A DNA stretch of 64,000 nucleotides, from the NCBI RefSeq assembly GCF_900110105.1, contig NZ_FOCL01000004.1:124001-188000 (forward strand), in the 5' to 3' direction. The notes under the pieces were generated by a model that saw only the letters and a list, made by a program, of their open reading frames with translations, made no database searches and was not told the DNA's origin. Shown here one piece after another: positions 41,820 through 50,073 of this stretch. The DNA comes from Mucilaginibacter gossypiicola. Lineage in GTDB: Bacteria; Bacteroidota; Bacteroidia; Sphingobacteriales; Sphingobacteriaceae. A program made the position numbers and the translations under genes. How positions within the stretch are numbered: the stretch's first letter is position 1; the number at the start of each line of letters is the position of its first letter.

Positions 41820-42844
41820 AATTATAAATGTGGGTTGGAAATTGGCTTGGTTTTGATTGGTAGTGTAATAAGGCTTGTTTAATTATTGGTTAATCAACGT
41901 CGGCGGGGCAATTATAGGCTAAAAAGTGTGCGCTAACTAAGGTTTTAACCAACAAAAAATCATTAACCCAATTTTTAACCGCGATTTTAACCGGGGGAGG
42001 AGCTTCCCAGCACGTGAGGCCTATTTACTCAGCGTGGTTACTTAGTGAATGAGATGTTGAAACAAGTTCAACATGACGGAGTTTTATCAGAGGGTAGGTA
42101 ACAATAGCGAACATTGTTCTGCCATAGACAGAATCGCTATAGAAGGCGAAGAAGATCCTTCGTCCCTACCCTTGACATAATAAAAAATGGGGTCATGCTG
42201 AGCGTGTCGAAGCATAGTGGAGTGGGCCTCTGCGCACGTCCTTCGACAGGCTCAGGATGACAAGCCCTCCACACCTAATGTCATCTCACCTTCAAAGGCC
42301 TTGGATTTTCCCCACTACCCATGACATGTTAAAAAAGGCGTGTTTCCCGTCAGCAGGAAAGCTTCGGGTGAAAACGAACAGAACAATGGTGGCCAGTAGC
42401 GAAGGATGGGGCATAGCAAGTTTTTGCAGCAGCGTTGAAAAAGCGCGTGCGAAGCGGGGCAAAATAATTGCAGCCCGTGGTTCTGTCCGTTTTGCAGGGT
42501 AATGGCCGGAGCGATGGCCATTGCGAAGGGCAGCGCAAAGAAGCCTCCCTGCTGACTTGATTTTTTGGGTACTTTTGTATCAAGACAAAAGTACCTGGCC
42601 CCGCGCGGCCAAGAGCGCGACGATGCGAGTTCAATAACCCCTAAGCACGTTACCTGCCTTTAGGGGATTGCTTCGTTCCTCGCAATGACGTGGTGGAGAT
42701 GTCATCCCTCCTTCACAGATTTCAATTTTTTCCTACTCAGGATGACAACAAGAAATGATGTTATTTCAACTTCAGCATCCAGAAGATTTAAACACTAATA
42801 ACCAATTTTTTATTTCGCCATTTTTTACGATAAATTCAATTACC
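41820..42844. repeat. Kilobase noncoding block of dispersed repeats
   Basis: About 1 kb without a supported gene. It holds a family A hairpin (42192-42263), a GC-richer block 42300-42560, a hairpin GGGTACTTTTGTATC/GACAAAAGTACC at 42568-42598 next to a GC-rich CCCCGCGCGGCC (42599-42610), and half of a family B element (GATTGC...GCAATGACG, 42664-42691). Frames here appear spurious. Confidence 0.65.
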
Positions 42845-44278
42845 TTATCCTTGCGCAGGTTTACGCCTGGCGGCATGCGTTTTAACTGCCTTTTTCTCTG
42901 GTTGCGGTGCCGGGGCTGCCGGGTGATTGGGCTTGTGCCCATGCACCAGTCGCTCATGCATAAAATGGGTGAGCTTGTGATGAAAAGGTACCAGTACCGA
43001 GGCCAGGCATACCAGGATCACCAGTTCAAGTACAGGTAAATGGTTACTGATGCGTTGCACAAAAGGATGGATAAACAGGGTAAGAAACTCAAAAGCCAAT
43101 AAAAGGGCCAATACACTCATGAATTCGATTACCTTTCGATGGGTTCGACTTTTACTTAGCAGCAGTACGATCAGGAAAAATGTGGGTATAAATACAGCGA
43201 TTCCTACAAGTTGGAGATTAACAATGCGCGCTTCTTCTTCGCGGTGTTTTTCTTCGGCAATTTCTTCCTGCCGGGCGGCTTCGTTAAAGCTTAGGGTTTG
43301 GATCTGTTTTATTTTTTCGGCATTAAACATACTGTCTTTTGCAGCGATAGAGGCTTTTAAATATTGCAGTTCGAGATGATCGTTTTTACCCCGGTAAACA
43401 CTGGTAAGCAGGTTGCTGGCATGAAAGATCCCTTCGGGGTACATGGCGGTTTTTGCAGCGTTAAGGGCCAGCGTTGCATAATAAATACATGAATCAGGTA
43501 CGCCGGTTTGTTTATAGAGTTCGGCTATGCTGTTATAGCTATCAGCAAGACTGTTTTTGTCGTTTGTTTTGGTGGCATAATTTACACTAACACGGTAGTA
43601 ATCAAGCGCCAGTGCAGTATGCCCCATTTTATAGTTAATGTCGCCTAAAATGGAGAGCGTATTGGGCATAGTAGCAGTATCTTTCAGGGTTTGCTTTATG
43701 GCATAAGCCTGCATCTCATAGTTTAAAGCCGAATCAACCTTATTAAGTTTAATATAACAGTTACCGATATTGGCCAGGATAATACCCAGGCGTGCGGTTT
43801 CATGCAATTCTACGGCTACCGCCTTGGCCTTAAAATGATAGGATAAGGCTTTTACGTTATCCAGTTGGTCGGAGTAAACAATGCCTATATCGCTCAGGCT
43901 TTTTAAAATGCCAAGGCGGTCGTTAATTTCCTCGCGTATTTTTAACGAGTTGAGTAAAAAAGAAAGGGCCTGGTCATACTTACCATTTTTCCATAAAACT
44001 ACGCCCAGCCGGTTCATACAATCGGCCTCTCCTTTTTTGAACGAGAATTTACGGGCCAGCTCAAGTCCCTGCTGGGCGTACATGAGTGCGCTGTCGGGCC
44101 GGGTAGCCTGCAGTTGTAAGCTGAGCTGCCGTAAAGGTTCAACACCCGCGGTATCATTTTTATGCAGTGCTGCTTGTGCTCTTAATTCGGCTGGTAGTTT
44201 TTTTTGAGCGTAGGTATTCGAGGCGATGCCGGTTAAAAGGCATACGCAAACCATTCCCTTTAGTATGTGGTTAAGCAT
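42845..44278 (-). CDS. TPR protein with C-terminal membrane segments
   Basis: 477 residues: signal peptide (to NTYAQ), about 300 residues of TPR repeats (MNRLGVVLWKNGKYDQALSFLLNSLKIRE-type), a charged coiled coil (AARQEEIAEEKHREEEARIV), then two to three membrane helices and a basic Ala/Pro/Lys tail in the cytoplasm. The layout is that of a TPR sensor kinase with its kinase domain replaced by membrane helices. Role unknown; may be a signalling relic or a membrane scaffold. Confidence 0.85.
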   Translation of the reverse strand: MLNHILKGMVCVCLLTGIASNTYAQKKLPAELRAQAALHKNDTAGVEPLRQLSLQLQATRPDSALMYAQQGLELARKFSFKKGEADCMNRLGVVLWKNGKYDQALSFLLNSLKIREEINDRLGILKSLSDIGIVYSDQLDNVKALSYHFKAKAVAVELHETARLGIILANIGNCYIKLNKVDSALNYEMQAYAIKQTLKDTATMPNTLSILGDINYKMGHTALALDYYRVSVNYATKTNDKNSLADSYNSIAELYKQTGVPDSCIYYATLALNAAKTAMYPEGIFHASNLLTSVYRGKNDHLELQYLKASIAAKDSMFNAEKIKQIQTLSFNEAARQEEIAEEKHREEEARIVNLQLVGIAVFIPTFFLIVLLLSKSRTHRKVIEFMSVLALLLAFEFLTLFIHPFVQRISNHLPVLELVILVCLASVLVPFHHKLTHFMHERLVHGHKPNHPAAPAPQPEKKAVKTHAARRKPAQG

Positions 44279-44362
44279 AAAATTATAAAATAAAACAAAG
44301 CCCCCTTTTACGGCGGGGGGACAGATATACAGGGTAATGGTACCGGCCGGGTAAAACAGTTA

Positions 44363-44545
44363 CTAACTATCCATCGACGGCTCTTCAGTTGCATCATCAG
44401 GCTCGGGCGAAGCCACAAATCCGTCGGCGGCTTCAATTTCCGGCTCAAGGCCTGTGGTTTCACTATCAGCAAATCCCATTGAGGTATTTTTGTCCCTAAA
44501 ACCCATAGAGGTGTTTTTGTCGAATGCTTTGGTTGATGTGCTCAT
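44363..44545 (-). CDS. Small acidic protein with repeated KNTSMGF motif (60 aa)
   Basis: 60 residues: MSTSTKAF, then DKNTSMGF twice in tandem, then a long acidic tail (EPEIEAADGFVASPEPDDATEEPSMDS). The repeat is also clear in DNA. A duplicated core-like motif in a short acidic protein recalls RiPP precursors, but no maturase (ATP-grasp, radical SAM, LanB/M) is adjacent. It may be a small regulatory or secreted peptide. Confidence 0.55.
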   Translation of the reverse strand: MSTSTKAFDKNTSMGFRDKNTSMGFADSETTGLEPEIEAADGFVASPEPDDATEEPSMDS

Positions 44546-44795
44546 GGCTTTAATGTTTAAAATCAGTTTGAGTTCAGTTAATTGCTAAGCGAGCAGGTAC
44601 ATAAATATACAGTTATATTTTGTTGATAGTCAAATTTTTACGAATTATGTGAAGCGGATGTGATGCTTTTGGGCCTGTATTTGCTTTTTTAGCAGAATAT
44701 ACACTGATATCGGGCTGAAAAACGGAAAAATCAGCGGGCGGATTGAAGAAATAAGCAGAATGTAATCGGCAGAAAGTTAGGTTATATCTGCGGCC

Positions 44796-45380
44796 CTATT
44801 TTTTATGGAGTAATGCGGTTTGTACATATTGGCCATGATTTTTATGCCAATTGGTTATCTCAGCAGGGGCAACAAACTTAATTTCAAGGCTTTCTATAGA
44901 TGTTTCGATATTGCCGCTGATGTATTTGCAAAGATAGAGTACAACTACCGAGCTATGCGGCTGTCCGAATTGCCCGGCTGGCACGGCGAAAAATTTAATG
45001 ATCTCCACAGGTTCAACAACCAGCCGGGCTTCTTCCCAAAATTCACGCTTCATGGCTGTTTCGGGATCTTCGCCAACATCAACCCAACCGCCGGGCAATC
45101 CCCATAAAAAATCATCGCTGCGGTGCTCTACAAGCAAGCGGCCCTGCTCATCAAACAAAATGCCGTTAACACCCACTTTGGGTGTTGCGTATCCAAGGTC
45201 TTTATTAAACCGTTCTTTTAAAACTTCGGTTTCCAGGCCGGTAAATTCGCTGTACTCCTGCGTGGCTATATCAAGCAATTTTTGATAACGCTCCATATCG
45301 AAGGGGTTTTGGGTATACCTGATGCCGGTTTGCGCCAGAGCATAGATGTTTTCAAGCAGGTCGATATAGTTCTTTTTCAT
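44796..45380 (-). CDS. Nudix hydrolase with N-terminal helical domain
   Basis: 194 residues. An N-terminal helical domain (IYALAQTGIRYTQNPFDMERYQKLLDIA) typical of the NUDIX_N type is followed by the Nudix box GGWVDVGEDPETAMKREFWEEA at ~97-118 (GX5EX7REXXEE). Members hydrolyse nucleoside-diphosphate-X compounds such as ADP-ribose or nucleotide sugars. Monocistronic. Confidence 0.9.
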   Translation of the reverse strand: MKKNYIDLLENIYALAQTGIRYTQNPFDMERYQKLLDIATQEYSEFTGLETEVLKERFNKDLGYATPKVGVNGILFDEQGRLLVEHRSDDFLWGLPGGWVDVGEDPETAMKREFWEEARLVVEPVEIIKFFAVPAGQFGQPHSSVVVLYLCKYISGNIETSIESLEIKFVAPAEITNWHKNHGQYVQTALLHKK

Positions 45381-45530
45381 ACGGTGACCGCAATATAGCT
45401 AACAGCTTATATAACCGGGGTAAAGAAATTATAAAATCGTTGTTTTATATTTTGCAGGTGAAAGGGGATTTTGTAATTTTAAACATGGCGGCTTTCTGGC
45501 CGATACTCTTTGTCTATCCTTCAGGTATGT

Positions 45531-45555
45531 ACGAGTTCGAATCTCGTTCTGGACA
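45531..45555 (+). pseudogene. tRNA 3'-end remnant 1 (T arm + acceptor half)
   Basis: ACGAG-TTCGAAT-CTCGT T arm followed by TCTGGAC and A. No matching 5' acceptor (GTCCAGA) is found upstream, so only the 3' part of a tRNA is present. Confidence 0.5.
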
Positions 45556-45603
45556 CACTTTAATGATATTCCGGGGCTCCTTAAATGTTAATTCCTGCCT
45601 CTT

Positions 45604-45628
45604 GAGAGTTCGAGTCTCTCTTCGGGCT
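45604..45628 (+). pseudogene. tRNA 3'-end remnant 2 (T arm + acceptor half)
   Basis: GAGAG-TTCGAGT-CTCTC T arm followed by TTCGGGC and T. No complementary 5' half is found. Two such fragments side by side may mark an old integration border. Confidence 0.5.
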
Positions 45629-45652
45629 CGTAAAATCCCATTGTATTTAAAA

Positions 45653-46624
45653 TTACTGATCTTTTTTTGTACTAAACAATTTACCGATAGTTCTATTGAT
45701 CTTTCCAATGAAGTTAGGTTGAGGTTTCACGGAGTCGAAAAAGCTTGGACTAAATTTTATATCCTTGTTTTCGTTTAATAACTTTCTTGCAAATCCAATA
45801 GGATCAAAGCTTTTTGAAGGCTTGACAAGATCATTGAAAGCAATTTTGATCTGTTCGATAGTCATACTCAATTGGCCAGTATTAATATTAGCAAGTGCTA
45901 AGGCTCCAATGTAACCAAAGTCGCCCATCTTAAAATTATATCCATCCCACTTTCCTTGACACTGTTCCCTCAGGCCAAATTCGCTGTTGTCAATTATTAT
46001 CGTTTTATGAACTGTATCTATTATTAAGGTTGCAAACACTTTGTCTTCTTCTTCTTCTTTTGGCAGTGGATACTCTTTTTTATTTAATAAAATATCTACA
46101 ACAGCCTCTCCAAAGTTTAATATACCAGCTAAAGAGACATTTCCTAATTGAGTTATATGTGTTGCAATTGGTGTTTTTATAATTATTATGGTGTTACCAA
46201 ATTCACTGACCTTATCATTAATAATCTCATCTGCAGTATTTATTGATAATGGAAATTGTTCTTGTTGTGAAATATAATCGATATTTAAAATCTCTTCGAA
46301 ATCATACATTTTGTTGTAAACTAAATTTACCGACCAATTTTTCCATTTACCCTGGACCTTCTTTAAGTAAAAGTTACTTGCTGATGTTGTGCCGAATTCT
46401 AAACTCCAAAAATAGAGTGTCTTTTTATCGATATTGATAATTACACATCCTTCTATCCAAACTTCGTTCAGTAATACAGTCACCACCTTACATGATCTTA
46501 CAAAATTTATAAACCGTTTCTCTCCAAGATAAAGATCAGAGGTTATACAATTAGCTCTCCAATGGTTATAATAAATAGTTTGCAGGGAGTTTTCAATAAG
46601 TATATAATTTGCTCTTTGACCCAT
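45653..46624 (-). CDS. Unknown protein (323 aa), accessory
   Basis: 323 residues starting MGQRANYILIENSLQTIYYNHWRANC. The N-terminal MGQRANYI...YYNHW pattern is one I have seen in uncharacterised accessory proteins, but I cannot name a family. There is no signal peptide or membrane segment; the middle is rich in beta-like Ile/Val segments. The gene is AT-richer than its neighbours and starts a stretch of unknown genes, suggesting recent acquisition. Confidence 0.75.
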   Translation of the reverse strand: MGQRANYILIENSLQTIYYNHWRANCITSDLYLGEKRFINFVRSCKVVTVLLNEVWIEGCVIINIDKKTLYFWSLEFGTTSASNFYLKKVQGKWKNWSVNLVYNKMYDFEEILNIDYISQQEQFPLSINTADEIINDKVSEFGNTIIIIKTPIATHITQLGNVSLAGILNFGEAVVDILLNKKEYPLPKEEEEDKVFATLIIDTVHKTIIIDNSEFGLREQCQGKWDGYNFKMGDFGYIGALALANINTGQLSMTIEQIKIAFNDLVKPSKSFDPIGFARKLLNENKDIKFSPSFFDSVKPQPNFIGKINRTIGKLFSTKKDQ

Positions 46625-46804
46625 TTATGATTAGTGCAGTTTATATAAAGCTACAATTTTCTTGTAATCCTTTATAAAAGATTACATCATTTTTCAGTCG
46701 CATTTGTCCTACGATTTGTCGCATGCACACCGCAGATATTATCGTTCTGTTATGGAGATTTGTATCATCACAAAAGCACTAATTCAATAGTAAATTAAAA
46801 TCCT

Positions 46805-47398
46805 ATGAGAAAGATAATCGTTTTAACATTCATGACATTAGACGGTGTAATGCAGGCACCCGGTGGCCCGGAAGAGGATCAATCAGGCGCTTTTAAATAT
46901 GGTGGCTGGTCGGCGCCTTTTACCGATGAAGTTTCGGGTAAGATCATGCAAAAACAAATGGAAGCTACAGATATCCTGTTAGGCCGGAAAACATTCGATA
47001 TTTTTGAGGATTATTGGCCTAAGCATGCAGATTATTGGCCAGGTATTAATGATGTAACCAAATACGTGCTGTCCAACACAAAAGATAAATCAGATTGGAA
47101 TAACACCCGGTTTCTAACAAGTGTAGCCGATATTGAAAAGCTTAGAAATTCCGAAGGTGGCGATATCAAAGTTTGGGGTAGTGGTGAACTTGTTCAACTG
47201 CTGCTGAAGCACGACCTGGTAGACGAACTCTGGCTTAAAATTTATCCGGTGCTACTTGGTAAAGGGAAAACCATATTCAGTCAGGATACTATACCCATGG
47301 CATTAGAGTTAACAGAAAGCACCGTTACACCAAGCGGAGTGATTTTTGTTAATTACAAACGGGGCGGAGAGGTCAAGACAGGTACTATTGGAGCTTAA
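46805..47398 (+). CDS. Dihydrofolate-reductase-like (RibD C-terminal) protein
   Basis: 197 residues. MRKIIVLTFMTLDGVMQAPGGPEED at the start, ILLGRKTFDIFEDYW, TKYVLSNT and LLKHDLVDELWLKIYPVLLGKGKTIF are signatures of the RibD C-terminal / DHFR-like reductase family. An NAD(P)H-dependent reductase is expected; the substrate of these stand-alone proteins is unknown. Monocistronic. Confidence 0.9.
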   Translation: MRKIIVLTFMTLDGVMQAPGGPEEDQSGAFKYGGWSAPFTDEVSGKIMQKQMEATDILLGRKTFDIFEDYWPKHADYWPGINDVTKYVLSNTKDKSDWNNTRFLTSVADIEKLRNSEGGDIKVWGSGELVQLLLKHDLVDELWLKIYPVLLGKGKTIFSQDTIPMALELTESTVTPSGVIFVNYKRGGEVKTGTIGA

Positions 47399-47526
47399 AA
47401 GTATGATCGGTTTTTCTTGTGGTTTAATTCTGAGTAAAATAGTTTTCTTCAATGTTCAAGCGAAGTATTCGAAACTGATATATGGTAATTATTTCTTTTG
47501 GTGGTAAACGATCTTTATTGAGATGG

Positions 47527-48210
47527 CTAATCCGTCGAAGAAGCAGCGAGGAATGTTATTTTATTGGTCCTCGAATCATATATTGTCCAGCAAAAAGTGC
47601 CCCACCATTCTTTTCCATCATCAAAATAATTTGTCCAATTATCTGACCATGATGTTATTTGTAGAAATTGGGCATCAGAAATTGAATCAATATGTAAAAT
47701 TTTACTTAGGTAAGATTTTATGATTGCAGAGTATGCGTCATTTTCACTTTCCTGATAATCTTTACTTGCAAATTCGGCTCGTTTTTCGATTCTTAGCCCG
47801 TGTGGTGTATTTATCAATGCTTTAGTAAAACCGTCCTTAACAATGTGATAGATGGCCTTATTTTTACTATCATAAGAAAATAGCGCTATTTTACTTGTTT
47901 TAAAATCGAATCCATCACCGAGAAAGCTCTTGAAATTTATCTTTTCTCCAACGGGTTCTATTTCTGGAAAAATTTTAAACTTAAAATAATCGTCGATGTT
48001 CAAATCAGGGGTACGCAATTTAAATTGGAGTTCAAATCTTTCTGCTAAAACCCCAATTCCCATTTTTACGGCCTCTTTTGAAACTGCATAAACATCCGTT
48101 GGCAACTCTTCAAGATCAAATATAACAGTCTCTAATACCGCTACTAAGCTCTCAAGATAATTAAGGAACTCTTGTTGATCCTTGGTATAATCTGTTTCTA
48201 CTAATTTCAC
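47527..48210 (-). CDS. Unknown protein (227 aa), accessory
   Basis: 227 residues, soluble and acidic, with an N-terminal helix pair (QQEFLNYLESLVAVLETVIFDLEELP) and a C-terminal WGTFCWTIYDSRTNKITFLAASST motif. No recognised domain. It lies 51 bases after the ATPase gene on the same strand, so both may form a unit. Confidence 0.7.
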   Translation of the reverse strand: MKLVETDYTKDQQEFLNYLESLVAVLETVIFDLEELPTDVYAVSKEAVKMGIGVLAERFELQFKLRTPDLNIDDYFKFKIFPEIEPVGEKINFKSFLGDGFDFKTSKIALFSYDSKNKAIYHIVKDGFTKALINTPHGLRIEKRAEFASKDYQESENDAYSAIIKSYLSKILHIDSISDAQFLQITSWSDNWTNYFDDGKEWWGTFCWTIYDSRTNKITFLAASSTD

Positions 48211-48261
48211 TGATGTTTGATGTTTTTTAATCTAATCTTCTTTAAATTCTTTCAGGCAATA

Positions 48262-49011
48262 CTAATCTCCAAAAAGGATCCGGGTCATTTCGGTATAGTT
48301 GTTCAGGAAGTGTTTGGTAACCATGTAGTGTTCCGTTTCTTCGTAGCGTACTTGTTTGATGCCCGAATCGTCCAACTGGTAAATGGTGGCTCCAGGATAG
48401 GCTAATAAAATAGGGGAGTGCGTGGCAATAATAAATTGCGAATTTTCATTCACAAGCGTATTGATTAACGACAATGCCGCCATTTGCCTGTTGGGCGACA
48501 GTGCGGCCTCGGGCTCATCAAATATATAAAGTCCGTTGCCTGTAAGCCTGTTGGTTAGCGTAGCCATGAACGATTCGCCATGCGAGCATTCATGAAGCGA
48601 CCTAACTCCATATTGCCTTTCAAAGGTGTCGCGGTCTTTTTCACTTTCGTAGGCATTTTCCATATAGGTAGCCAGGTTATAATAACTTTCGGCGCGCAGA
48701 AAGAAATAATCGTTTGGCTTTTTAAAGCTTTTAATGCTTGTTAAATAATTGAAAAGCCGCGACGAATTATTATGCGTTTGAAATTGCGCATTTTTTGAGC
48801 CACCCTCGGTACTAAAACCCATATGCAAAGCAATAGCCTCAATCAGCGTCGATTTGCCCGAACCGTTCTCACCAATGATAAAGGTAACATCGGGGTGGAA
48901 CTTTAATGACGACAAGCCCCTGATGGAAGGAATGTGAAACGGATAGGCATCAAAGGATGGTACCATCTCTCGTTTTATCTGGATCTCTTTGAGGAAAGGT
49001 TTGGCTTGCAT
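48262..49011 (-). CDS. Stand-alone AAA/ABC-type ATPase (RecF/OLD-like, no nuclease)
   Basis: 249 residues. Walker A IIGENGSGKST, a HECSHGES signature, Walker B GLYIFDEPEAALS and a FIIATHSPILL switch place it in the AAA_21/AAA_23 group of SMC/RecF-like ATPases. No TOPRIM or coiled coil is present. Such ATPases are frequent in defence loci but also as lone genes, so the function is open. Confidence 0.88.
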   Translation of the reverse strand: MQAKPFLKEIQIKREMVPSFDAYPFHIPSIRGLSSLKFHPDVTFIIGENGSGKSTLIEAIALHMGFSTEGGSKNAQFQTHNNSSRLFNYLTSIKSFKKPNDYFFLRAESYYNLATYMENAYESEKDRDTFERQYGVRSLHECSHGESFMATLTNRLTGNGLYIFDEPEAALSPNRQMAALSLINTLVNENSQFIIATHSPILLAYPGATIYQLDDSGIKQVRYEETEHYMVTKHFLNNYTEMTRILFGD

Positions 49012-49183
49012 GGTAGGGTAAAGATAGGGGTTTGTTGTATGTAGATACAGTTTACATCTATATTAATCCGCAGTTGGAGACTACGGATAGCTGGTTTAAT
49101 GGAGTTTTAAGATTGCAGCCTGTTAGCCCCAGACCTTTTTGTGAAGATAATATGTAAATTTGGTAATTAAACCTTTACACTCA

Positions 49184-49906
49184 ATGGGGAATATTAAAGA
49201 AGCACACGACTTTTGGCAAACGATATCAAAAATTAAAGTTGTAAAATGGGCTTTAATTTTTCTTTTAATACTTGTCGTGATTTTTTTTTCAATAGCGGTT
49301 ATTAAATCTTTCACTGGGAAAAAAGTCAAGATTTTTGGACGCGAATTGTATAGTGAAGAAACGTTGGAGAAGCGCGATACGGTGATTAAAATGAAAACTC
49401 CACAAAAATATGATACGCTAAAAATGGCCATTAAGAATAGTTCATCACAACAGACTAATAAAAAAACAAAGCATTTAACAAGTATTAATCCGGCTAATTC
49501 ATCCCAGTCCAGCGGACAAATAAATCAAAACTCAGGTATAAATTCAGGAAGTATTGGAGGTAAGAATAATCTTAATGCAGCCCCCGGTTCGCAATTTAAT
49601 GCGCCTGTTCACGTTGGCGACACTTATAACGAGATAAAAATAAAAGAAGAAGATTTAAAAAATATGCTCAATTTTATGCGAAATAAAGTAGATCAAGAGT
49701 CTGCCCAAAAAAAGTTTAATATTCATACTTTAAACAATAGCGATGCAGCCAATAATGCTATACAAATAATTGAATATTTAGAAGCAAACGGTTTTAAATC
49801 TATTGAAAGATCCAGTGATATAGGACGTTACGGTAACGGTATTTTTATTGAATATAAAGCTCCTGTTTTTGAGATAACAGTTGGCCATTATGTAGCGCAA
49901 AACTAA
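49184..49906 (+). CDS. Membrane-anchored unknown protein with Asn/Ser/Gly-rich linker
   Basis: 240 residues from the ATG at 49184 (a TTG at 49160 is in frame). One membrane helix (WALIFLLILVVIFFSIAVI), then a polar linker with QINQNSGINSGSIGG and a C-terminal ~75-residue domain. Unknown family. The repeated Asn/Gly linker resembles beta-helical spacers seen in accessory membrane proteins. Divergent from the ATPase gene. Confidence 0.7.
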   Translation: MGNIKEAHDFWQTISKIKVVKWALIFLLILVVIFFSIAVIKSFTGKKVKIFGRELYSEETLEKRDTVIKMKTPQKYDTLKMAIKNSSSQQTNKKTKHLTSINPANSSQSSGQINQNSGINSGSIGGKNNLNAAPGSQFNAPVHVGDTYNEIKIKEEDLKNMLNFMRNKVDQESAQKKFNIHTLNNSDAANNAIQIIEYLEANGFKSIERSSDIGRYGNGIFIEYKAPVFEITVGHYVAQN

Positions 49907-49933
49907 GCAGCCTGTAACATCCCTTTCCTGCTC

Positions 49934-50028
49934 CCGCAAGCGTCGCTTGTGGCCTATATGCCAAGTGAGCAAGATGTGCTTTTCAAGCGAATAGCCTAAA
50001 CGCGGGCCACAAGCGAGGACGCTTGCGG
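49934..50028. repeat. Inverted repeat (family D)
   Basis: Arms at 49934-49954 (CCGCAAGCGTCGCTTGTGGCC) and 50005-50028 (inverted, with a 3-base insertion). Noncoding, between convergent genes. Confidence 0.65.
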
Positions 50029-50073
50029 CAGCGTCTAAATTAAAACAAACTCTCCCTTTAGGGGGCCGGGGAC

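Noticed and set aside
42257..42634. Overlapping frames in the repeat block
   Set aside because: They run through dispersed repeats and lack any protein family look.
45514..45708. Minus-strand frame of 64 residues over the tRNA-like remnants
   Set aside because: Its sequence (RRETRTLKRQEL, PERDSNSYIPEG) is the usual by-product of translating tRNA 3' ends.
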